Below, in pieces: positions 7,292 through 12,355 of a stretch of DNA of 43,229 nt. Each line of letters begins with the position of its first letter. Positions within the stretch are counted from its first letter, which is position 1. Made by a program: the position numbers and the translations under genes. Under the pieces are notes generated by a model, which did not search any database, had not been told where the DNA came from, and saw nothing but the letters and a program-made list of their open reading frames with translations. The stretch comes from a virus, in the IMG/VR virus record IMGVR_UViG_3300030520_000050, positions 1 to 43,229 of that record; one strand, written 5' to 3'.

Positions 7292-7461
7292 ACGATGCCA
7301 GCAACAGGGGTGACAGTGCATTGTAATCATTGAACACCTGACAACTTAGTGTGCGAGCGTGTGTGATACGCTAGTGAATGACGATACAAACGATACACTT
7401 TGTTAGTTGCCTAACACAACAACTAATGCGATATTGGCGTGGTCAAGCAGGAGATACACTA

Positions 7462-7623
7462 ATGGACACTCACGTAATCGCGATGCACCCAAACTTCCTG
7501 TGGATGCAATCAGGGATACACATGCCAGCAATCGACACCTCCATACTAATCTATGGCGCTTTCGTGGGCGTGTTGCTATTGGCCAATGTCGTCTACCTAT
7601 CCCGCACGAAGGGGAGACATTAA
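7462..7623 (+). CDS. 53-aa single-pass membrane protein, first early gene
   Basis: Starts MDTHVIAMHP. A hydrophobic span at residues 26-44 (ILIYGAFVGVLLLANVVYL) is followed by the basic SRTKGRH, which suggests an inner membrane protein with its C-terminus in the cytoplasm. ATG 7462 is preceded by AGGAG at good spacing. The stop overlaps the next start as TAATG. It is the first of a run of overlapping early genes, so it may act in host take-over or exclusion. No family is recognised. Confidence 0.65.
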   Translation: MDTHVIAMHPNFLWMQSGIHMPAIDTSILIYGAFVGVLLLANVVYLSRTKGRH

Positions 7624-7769
7624 TGCAAGACTTCCTTCTGGCCGTATTCAGCCTCGGTGCGCTGGGCATATGGCTGTGGATAATGTTTTGCATGGGTATA
7701 ATAGTCCTCATGCCGATCCACTATCTGTTCGCCGCCTACATTCGCTACATCATAAGGAGCACACCATGA
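7623..7769 (+). CDS. 48-aa two-span membrane protein
   Basis: Almost wholly hydrophobic: FLLAVFSLGALGIWLWIMF and MGIIVLMPIHYLFAAYI form one or two helices, followed by a basic end RYIIRSTP. ATG 7623 overlaps the previous stop (TAATG), with GGGGAG upstream. The stop overlaps the next ATG (ATGA). It is co-transcribed with the 53-aa membrane gene; together they may form a small membrane complex. The function is unknown. Confidence 0.6.
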   Translation: MQDFLLAVFSLGALGIWLWIMFCMGIIVLMPIHYLFAAYIRYIIRSTP

Positions 7770-8287
7770 TCATGCAACAACCTACATCTGGCCCCGTGCC
7801 AGTGTCCAAAGTTCAACCCTTCATTGGGCTTGACCAGGCGTTCAATGTCGCCGTAAACCATATCGCCAGCCGGCTCTGCCCAACGGGATACGACACCGGC
7901 AAGGGGCCAGAGAACCTCGCGGACCTACGATATTACTACAAGCGCACGAAGCGGCTGATGGTATCCATGGATTACTCTGACCCTGAATTGACGATCTTTG
8001 GGTGTCGCGAGACCAATTATGCTTTTCGCGCATGGCATGACTGGCACCATCTGAAGCTCAGCGCGCCATTTAATCTCGACGGCAAAACCACCGTGGCCAA
8101 TGCTCAGGCGGACGATCTGCTTAACCTATATGGTGCGGCAACCTCCTGCTATTGGCGCGAATTACTGGAAATTGAAGTGGTAGGACAAGCTTGCTACATG
8201 GAATATCATGGCCAATTCCCGACGGATCAGATCGGTTTCACTCGACACATGCTGGCAAACGGCTCATTTAGCCGTGTGTTCCACTAA
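7766..8287 (+). CDS. Hypothetical early protein
   Basis: 173-aa soluble protein starting MIMQQPTSG. It is rich in aromatic residues and His (YYYKRTKR, RAWHDWHHLKL, CYWRELLEIEVVGQACYMEYHGQFP). No enzyme motif is recognised; the HDWHH cluster could bind metal, but that is speculation. The ATG at 7766 has AAGGAG upstream and overlaps the previous stop. It is followed by a 115-base non-coding stretch with three hairpins. Confidence 0.7.
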   Translation: MIMQQPTSGPVPVSKVQPFIGLDQAFNVAVNHIASRLCPTGYDTGKGPENLADLRYYYKRTKRLMVSMDYSDPELTIFGCRETNYAFRAWHDWHHLKLSAPFNLDGKTTVANAQADDLLNLYGAATSCYWRELLEIEVVGQACYMEYHGQFPTDQIGFTRHMLANGSFSRVFH

Positions 8288-8293
8288 TTGCGA

Positions 8294-8381
8294 TAGTTGC
8301 ACCAGCTGGCTGGTGTAGCTATGGCCATTAGTTTCTGCCAGAGTGGCAGAAACTAAATCATCCGATGGCGGATGATTTAGT
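8294..8381 (+). promoter_or_regulatory. Three tandem hairpins between early genes
   Basis: Three consecutive stem-loops. The first is CACCAG/CTGGTG around CTGG near 8300-8315, extended by ATAG/CTAT. The second is a perfect 12-bp stem TTAGTTTCTGCC (8328-8339) with GGCAGAAACTAA (8345-8356) and a 5-base loop. The third is a perfect 13-bp stem ACTAAATCATCCG (8352-8364) with CGGATGATTTAGT (8369-8381) and loop ATGG. The second and third share ACTAA, so the full stems cannot form together. No U-tract follows, so this is not a standard terminator; a processing site, an RNA switch or a DNA-binding site is possible. Confidence 0.65.
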
Positions 8382-8402
8382 GGCCAATCAGGAGATAACA
8401 CC

Positions 8403-8573
8403 ATGTTCACCAGACCACACTACGAACTAATCGCGCGGGCGATAGCGCGAACCGACCGATACGATGATGATACACTGATCGGTGAAGCGCTTGTCGCGAA
8501 CCTTGTCGCCATGTTTGAAGCGAACAATGCGCGCTTCGATACGGCCAAATTCCTGGAAGCATGCCGATCATGA
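8403..8573 (+). CDS. 56-aa hypothetical early protein
   Basis: Begins MFTRPHYELIARAIART and ends FDTAKFLEACRS, a helical protein. I have the impression of similar short phage proteins with a ...YELIA...FD...KFL..C pattern, but no function is known. ATG 8403 has AGGAG at good spacing. Its stop overlaps the next ATG (ATGA at 8570-8573). Length, ribosome binding site and coupling support a real gene. Confidence 0.65.
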   Translation: MFTRPHYELIARAIARTDRYDDDTLIGEALVANLVAMFEANNARFDTAKFLEACRS

Positions 8574-8902
8574 GAGAAGCATCATTCATTCTGCCGTTGG
8601 ACGTGCAATGGCAAGAAAGCTGGTCTGCCCACCGTTGGGTGAAGGATCAACTACTCGCCACGTTCGGAGGCTACACCGCCACTCACAAGTCAGGTGCGTG
8701 GCGTGACCCTGACACTGGCCAGGATCACAAGGACCAATCGGTAGACTATGTAGTGGCCTACGAAACGGGCAACATGCTTACGGCCGAAGCGCACATGGAA
8801 CAGCTCCGGCTGATTGCCCATACGTCAGGCAAGCAGTGTGGCCAGCTGGCCATGTATATCAAGGACTTCAATGGCGACGTCTCAATCGAGAGGATAGTGT
8901 GA
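8570..8902 (+). CDS. Hypothetical early protein
   Basis: 110-aa protein starting MREASFILPLDVQW. It contains strands and turns such as GGYTATHKSGAWRDPDTGQDHKDQSVDYVVAYE and a later HTSGKQCGQLAMYIKDF. The alternating pattern suggests a compact alpha/beta fold, but no family is recognised. Both ends overlap neighbouring genes (ATGA at 8570, TGATG at 8902), so it is part of a coupled operon. An in-frame ATG at 8561 is an alternative start. Confidence 0.65.
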   Translation: MREASFILPLDVQWQESWSAHRWVKDQLLATFGGYTATHKSGAWRDPDTGQDHKDQSVDYVVAYETGNMLTAEAHMEQLRLIAHTSGKQCGQLAMYIKDFNGDVSIERIV

Positions 8903-9132
8903 TGGACCTAAGCCTGGAAGTTGCGGACACTATGACTATCCGGCAGATCAATCGATGGTTCAGGCTCCGCGATGAAAGCCACCTATGGCCAGTCAAAGGC
9001 CGGTTCAATGCCACGGACCGGGCAATCAAGCGCCTTCAAAGCTACGAGTGCTTTGCTTACCGTGGGGAGGGGGCCGTCTATGCCGCTAACTTACATGAAG
9101 AAATTGTCCGGATCCTCCGCGCCTGTGTATAA
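8902..9132 (+). CDS. 76-aa hypothetical early protein
   Basis: Starts MDLSLEVADTMTIRQINRWF. A short helical segment is followed by RFNATDRAIKRLQSYECFAYRGEGAVYAANLHEEIVRILRACV, which has the look of a small basic binding domain. No known family is recognised. The ATG overlaps the previous stop (TGATG), with AGAGGA ten bases upstream. The 3' end overlaps a possible small gene starting at 9095. Confidence 0.6.
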   Translation: MDLSLEVADTMTIRQINRWFRLRDESHLWPVKGRFNATDRAIKRLQSYECFAYRGEGAVYAANLHEEIVRILRACV

Positions 9133-9262
9133 TTGGATGTTTCATGGCAGCTTTCGCTGGCCATGGTCGCGCCCGCGTGTATACTCCTTCGGGTATGCTC
9201 GCATCTACGCCGCCTCGCGTTCCGAGGCATACGACTACTTCAAGAGGATGTATCATGGTTGA
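9095..9262 (+). CDS. Possible 55-aa aromatic-rich small protein
   Basis: The frame from ATG 9095 reads MKKLSGSSAPVYNWMF and ends YDYFKRMYHG; an internal ATG at 9137 gives 41 aa. It has many Trp, Tyr and Arg residues (FRWPWSRPRVYSFGY). No clear ribosome binding site precedes either start. It fills an otherwise empty 120 bases and overlaps the next start, which is the main reason to accept it. Function unknown. Confidence 0.42.
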   Translation: MKKLSGSSAPVYNWMFHGSFRWPWSRPRVYSFGYARIYAASRSEAYDYFKRMYHG

Positions 9263-9731
9263 GTATGTGAACCTGCCGGACCACCTGAAGCAGGCATTGG
9301 ACGCCACCAAAGGCGCGCGCCTTGGCGCCATGTTGGCATGCGCCTTCATGGGGGACGACCAGCCCACGGATGGTCCCTATTTCTCCGGGCTGGCCAATGT
9401 CACGTCAGACGGCTTCATCATGTGGGATTTCACGACCAAAGGGGGCGACTTCCACCAGGGGGCGCTGGCCGGAGATTGGCAATCCTTCATGGACAATATT
9501 CGGGGGCTGGTAGTCCATCTGGGCTGGGCTTACCAGCATGAGGACAAGCAAATACCCCGATCGGAAACCGCGCGCCAGCACATGACGGACCTACAGGACA
9601 AGCTGAACGCGGTCCTCCACTATTACGGTAACCATAGCCGCAACTTCTACAAGGAGCTGCGGGGCGCGGCAAAAGTCGAGGCGGAAGCGAAGTATGCCGC
9701 GAAACGTGGGGAAAAGCTCGATGAAATCTGA
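9255..9731 (+). CDS. Hypothetical early protein
   Basis: 158-aa protein starting MVEYVNLPDHLKQAL. The first half is strand-rich (GPYFSGLANVTSDGFIMWDFTTK). The second half is helical, with ETARQHMTDLQDKLNAVLHYY and a basic C-terminal helix KVEAEAKYAAKRGEK. ATG 9255 has AGAGG seven bases upstream. It overlaps the neighbours on both sides. No family recognised. Confidence 0.68.
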   Translation: MVEYVNLPDHLKQALDATKGARLGAMLACAFMGDDQPTDGPYFSGLANVTSDGFIMWDFTTKGGDFHQGALAGDWQSFMDNIRGLVVHLGWAYQHEDKQIPRSETARQHMTDLQDKLNAVLHYYGNHSRNFYKELRGAAKVEAEAKYAAKRGEKLDEI

Positions 9732-10473
9732 CCTTGCGCCACGCGAGGGACTGATTACAGGCGGTAGCGGTAATCTGGATCCTTTCGATATCACAGGCGA
9801 AGACTGGGGCAGGGATGCCCCGGTCCCGGCCGGCATTGGCCAGTATCATGCTCGGGACTGCGCGCACATTGCTCGCACGTCTCTGGGTAACCCCGTCTAT
9901 TTCCCTGGTATCGCGGCACTCGTCTTCGCATCGATCCAACAGCCTTTCAATTCAATCGAAGACAGGCTGGCGGACATCCAGGAAAATGGTGTCACGTCAG
10001 TCTATCTGTATGGGCATAAGCGGATCGGGTTACAGTATGTGCTCAACAATGCCGAAGACCTATGGAATGCGTCTATCGCATGCTCGGATGGTTCCATCGG
10101 CCTCGACGACCTGCTTATGCGCTACCTTGAAATTCCCGGTCTGGGGATCGTCAAGGCCAGCTTCCTCGCTCAGCTGACTACTGGCCAGGGGGCGTGCATG
10201 GACGGTATCCACCTCCACCGCTTTGACCTGCGGGAAGATCATTTCCGCCACCGGTCCACATGGACACCCAAGACGAGACTGGCCAAAGTCCGCTCATATA
10301 ACGCCTATTGGCAGTCGATCGGCGATAGTGGCTACTGGTGGGATACATGGTGCCAATTCCAGGCCGATCGGGTTGTGAACCAAGCCGGCCGAACCATGCG
10401 ACCGATCGGAACCACCAGCGACGTGTCCGCCTTGCACCTTGCTTGTCTAAGGTTCACGGTGGCCAGCGCATAA
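9721..10473 (+). CDS. Protein with DNA-glycosylase-like helix-hairpin-helix segment
   Basis: 250-aa protein. Residues about 130-165 read LEIPGLGIVKASFLAQL followed, 11 residues later, by MDGIHLHRF. This resembles the HhH-GPD pattern (LPGVG..TA..... then VD.H..R) of base-excision DNA glycosylases, including the downstream Asp. The catalytic Lys of bifunctional members is not evident. The N-terminal half carries a possible helical bundle. A role in DNA repair, in processing host DNA or in tolerance of modified bases is possible. ATG 9721 overlaps the previous gene by 11 bases, with GGGGAAAAG upstream. It is the last gene before the 10.5-kb promoter. Confidence 0.6.
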   Translation: MKSDLAPREGLITGGSGNLDPFDITGEDWGRDAPVPAGIGQYHARDCAHIARTSLGNPVYFPGIAALVFASIQQPFNSIEDRLADIQENGVTSVYLYGHKRIGLQYVLNNAEDLWNASIACSDGSIGLDDLLMRYLEIPGLGIVKASFLAQLTTGQGACMDGIHLHRFDLREDHFRHRSTWTPKTRLAKVRSYNAYWQSIGDSGYWWDTWCQFQADRVVNQAGRTMRPIGTTSDVSALHLACLRFTVASA

Positions 10474-10488
10474 TGGCCTCCGGTATTG

Positions 10489-10528
10489 TAAACTAGTGTT
10501 GGACAATGCCACTTCACTAGTTTATTAT
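10489..10528 (+). promoter_or_regulatory. Early promoter with flanking 10-bp inverted repeat operator
   Basis: TGGACA (10500-10505) and TATTAT (10523-10528) are separated by 17 bases, a near-consensus sigma70 promoter and the best plus-strand one seen. TAAACTAGTG (10489-10498) and CACTAGTTTA (10515-10524) form a perfect 10-bp inverted repeat with a 16-base centre. One arm lies just upstream of the -35 and the other runs into the -10. The arms carry the CTAGTG half-site of the 7.2-kb array. A bound dimer would occlude RNA polymerase. Confidence 0.68.
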
Positions 10529-10548
10529 GCTGATCGAGGAGAATTGAT

Positions 10549-11286
10549 ATGCTGCACAAGAAAGGTTGGGTCAACTTATCCCAACAGAAGCACCTGGGGG
10601 GAGGGAGGAGCGCAGCGACCGACCGATACCCCAAACCCACAATTCTACCCAAACATGGGACGGTTCAAAATGAACGCAGTTCGGGCTTTCGTCAGTCAGA
10701 AGAAGCGACCACACCCTACGGGGAGCCTCTTCTTCCCTCCTCTGGCGATGTAGGCTCTTTTTCTAACATTACAAGAGGAGTTTCACTAACAATGGAAAAT
10801 AATGGTGATTTCTGGCGTGACCTGTTGACCGCCGGCACGCCGCGCGAGACCATGGACCAGATCAGCAAGCGGGTCATCGCCTCGATCGGCGAAGCGCCTC
10901 CGGGCGTCAAGATCAGTTCCACGGAGCTGGGCTATAAACTCTGGCCAAAGGAGCAGCGGGTGCCCAAGGCGGACAAGGACGTGATCATGCACCTGTTCAC
11001 GGTGCTGCGCCGGCTGGCCAAGGACCGGCTGAAGGATATGTGCCGCGAGGAGTGGATCCCTGGTGGTCCCTCGGGCCATCGCAAGGCGTTCGTATGGTTC
11101 AATCCCAACGGTCCTGATGGGCTGGTGGAACCGATTGGGGGCGCTGAAGTCCGGGTGGGCGCGAATTTCGCTCGCAGGATCATAAAAGGTTTGCGGGGGG
11201 AATACGATCCGGTTTATATGGCCATGTTGATTAGTGAGTGCGAGAAGGCATTTGGCCAGCTCGCACCGGAAGAGGAGCAATGGTAA
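10549..11286 (+). CDS. Hypothetical early protein with two possible starts
   Basis: From ATG 10549, with GAGGAG seven bases upstream and just after the predicted transcription start, the frame stays open for 245 aa. From ATG 10792 (MENNGDFWRDLL, with AGAGGAG upstream) it gives 164 aa that look more protein-like. The shared part is helical and basic. It contains ISSTELGYKLWPKEQRVPKADKDVI then LRRLAKDRLKDM, which could be a winged-helix DNA-binding region, but no family is certain. It ends PEEEQW, providing the ribosome binding site for the next gene (TGGTAATG). A terminator-like hairpin lies between the two starts, so either two products or a regulated leader is possible. Confidence 0.6.
   Translation: MLHKKGWVNLSQQKHLGGGRSAATDRYPKPTILPKHGTVQNERSSGFRQSEEATTPYGEPLLPSSGDVGSFSNITRGVSLTMENNGDFWRDLLTAGTPRETMDQISKRVIASIGEAPPGVKISSTELGYKLWPKEQRVPKADKDVIMHLFTVLRRLAKDRLKDMCREEWIPGGPSGHRKAFVWFNPNGPDGLVEPIGGAEVRVGANFARRIIKGLRGEYDPVYMAMLISECEKAFGQLAPEEEQW
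10723..10780 (+). promoter_or_regulatory. Attenuator-like hairpin and competing Shine-Dalgarno pairing
   Basis: GAGCCT (10723-10728) pairs with AGGCTC (10752-10757) and is followed by five T, like a weak intrinsic terminator with a long loop. The loop contains CTCCTCT (10737-10743), a perfect complement of AGAGGAG (10774-10780), the ribosome binding site of ATG 10792. The two pairings compete, as in an attenuator or translational switch. Confidence 0.45.
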
Positions 11287-11366
11287 TGTTGGATAGTCTG
11301 ATAGATATCGTCTTCGCGGTGGCCATCGTGGTCATCGTGGGGTGGAACGTGGCGAGGAGGGGCTGA
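11286..11366 (+). CDS. 26-aa membrane micropeptide
   Basis: Reads MLDSLIDIVFAVAIVVIVGW and ends NVARRG: one hydrophobic helix with an acidic N-terminal and a basic C-terminal end. It overlaps the upstream stop (TAATG) and the downstream start (TGATG), with GAGGAG at proper spacing for its own ATG. The fit suggests a real translated membrane peptide. Function unknown. Confidence 0.5.
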   Translation: MLDSLIDIVFAVAIVVIVGWNVARRG

Positions 11367-11692
11367 TGGGCACGTCATTGACTGACACCCGAGCGGTCGT
11401 GGTCCACGGTCCGGGCTCGCGCTGGTATGCCCGGATGATGTATCACGAACTGGTGGCGCGCGGGCAGGCCACGCTCTTCGTCGAGCCTCAGCCCCATGAA
11501 GTGCCACCGAGACACCGGCAAGCCTTGACTATCATCGTGCCGTGGCGATGGCTCGACACTGACCTGTGGCTCCTGGGCGATCGGCCTCTCATCGAGACCA
11601 AGAGCTTCAACGTGGGCTCATGCGGCTTCAATGTGGACTTCAGCCCGGCCGCCATGGCTCTGGCCTTAGACCACGAACTACGCCGCCGCTAA
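11366..11692 (+). CDS. Hypothetical early protein
   Basis: 108-aa protein starting MGTSLTDTRAVVVHGPGSRW. It has an alternating strand/helix pattern (AVVVHGPGSRWYARMMYHELVARG, then LTIIVPWRWLDTDLWLLGD). HGPGSRW resembles a phosphate-binding loop but is not a canonical Walker motif. ATG 11366 overlaps the previous stop and is preceded by GAGGAGGGG. No family is assigned. Confidence 0.65.
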   Translation: MGTSLTDTRAVVVHGPGSRWYARMMYHELVARGQATLFVEPQPHEVPPRHRQALTIIVPWRWLDTDLWLLGDRPLIETKSFNVGSCGFNVDFSPAAMALALDHELRRR

Positions 11693-11716
11693 TTTATTCA
11701 AAAGGAAATCTTGACA

Positions 11717-12355
11717 ATGAAAACGCATAAGATTAGTTTATCGAAATCGGCCGATGGCCGGTCACACTACCAGCCGGATGAAGGTAGTCGGGCTTCTCAG
11801 TCTCCCCGTGGTGCACCAGGAGGAGCGGGATCCGACAGGCCACTTGCTTCCCTGGGAGAGTGCCCGGTGCGCTTTTCGGAAAAACTCAACTTTGTTATGG
11901 GGCACTATACGAACGAGTTTGGAAAACCCCAGAAACACAATTTCAACTGTTGCCTGGTCACGGAAGGTGTGCGAGCCTCCCCGGACTTGGCCCGCGTGTT
12001 ATGCGGACGGAAGATCAATGGCAAGGCTATTTGTTTCACTGGATCAGGTCTGACGATCACAGTGGATCGGTGGCGTGCGGAATATGTCATCACAGATGAA
12101 AATGTGCTTTTTGACATTGTGCGCTTTGATGATGGATCACTGACCGTAGACGAACGGCATCCTCGTCGCGCGTGGGCACAATTTCTACGTGTAGTAGAAA
12201 TCACGCCTAACTCCCCAGAACGAACAGCCCAGGTTAATAGCGCTCGTCGCACACTCAAAATCGAGCGTGATGCTGGGCGAGCCCCTCCTGCTAAAAAGCG
12301 GGACCGGTTGGCGGTATTACGTCGCGAGCTTAACAAGCGAGGCTGGGCGGCATAG
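11717..12355 (+). CDS. Hypothetical protein, last gene of the early block
   Basis: 212-aa protein. A Ser/Gly/Pro-rich, probably disordered N-terminus (to residue 50) is followed by a beta-rich core (ICFTGSGLTITVDRWRAEYVITDENVLFDIVRF). It ends with a strongly basic C-terminal helix (KKRDRLAVLRRELNKRGWAA). The basic tail suggests nucleic-acid contact. ATG 11717 has AAGGA upstream; a TTG two codons earlier is possible. Its last 26 bases overlap, tail to tail, the end of the primase-polymerase gene on the other strand. Confidence 0.65.
   Translation: MKTHKISLSKSADGRSHYQPDEGSRASQSPRGAPGGAGSDRPLASLGECPVRFSEKLNFVMGHYTNEFGKPQKHNFNCCLVTEGVRASPDLARVLCGRKINGKAICFTGSGLTITVDRWRAEYVITDENVLFDIVRFDDGSLTVDERHPRRAWAQFLRVVEITPNSPERTAQVNSARRTLKIERDAGRAPPAKKRDRLAVLRRELNKRGWAA

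Larger units (their letters stand above)
7052..7461. other. Early/late intergenic control region without a supported gene
   Basis: About 400 bases separate the minus late block from the plus early block. I find no convincing coding sequence; an open frame from ATG 7378 has no ribosome binding site, and the better start is at 7462. The region has a C-rich run near 7150-7175 and at least five CTAGTG/CACTAG half-sites between 7186 and 7372, some as inverted repeats. No clear sigma70 plus-strand promoter was found by eye. It is the natural place for early promoters, operators and possibly an origin. Confidence 0.5.

Noticed and set aside
7186-7376. CRISPR-like array from repeated CTAGTG
   Set aside because: The units are only 6-7 bases, palindromic and irregularly spaced; there are no long direct repeats or spacers.
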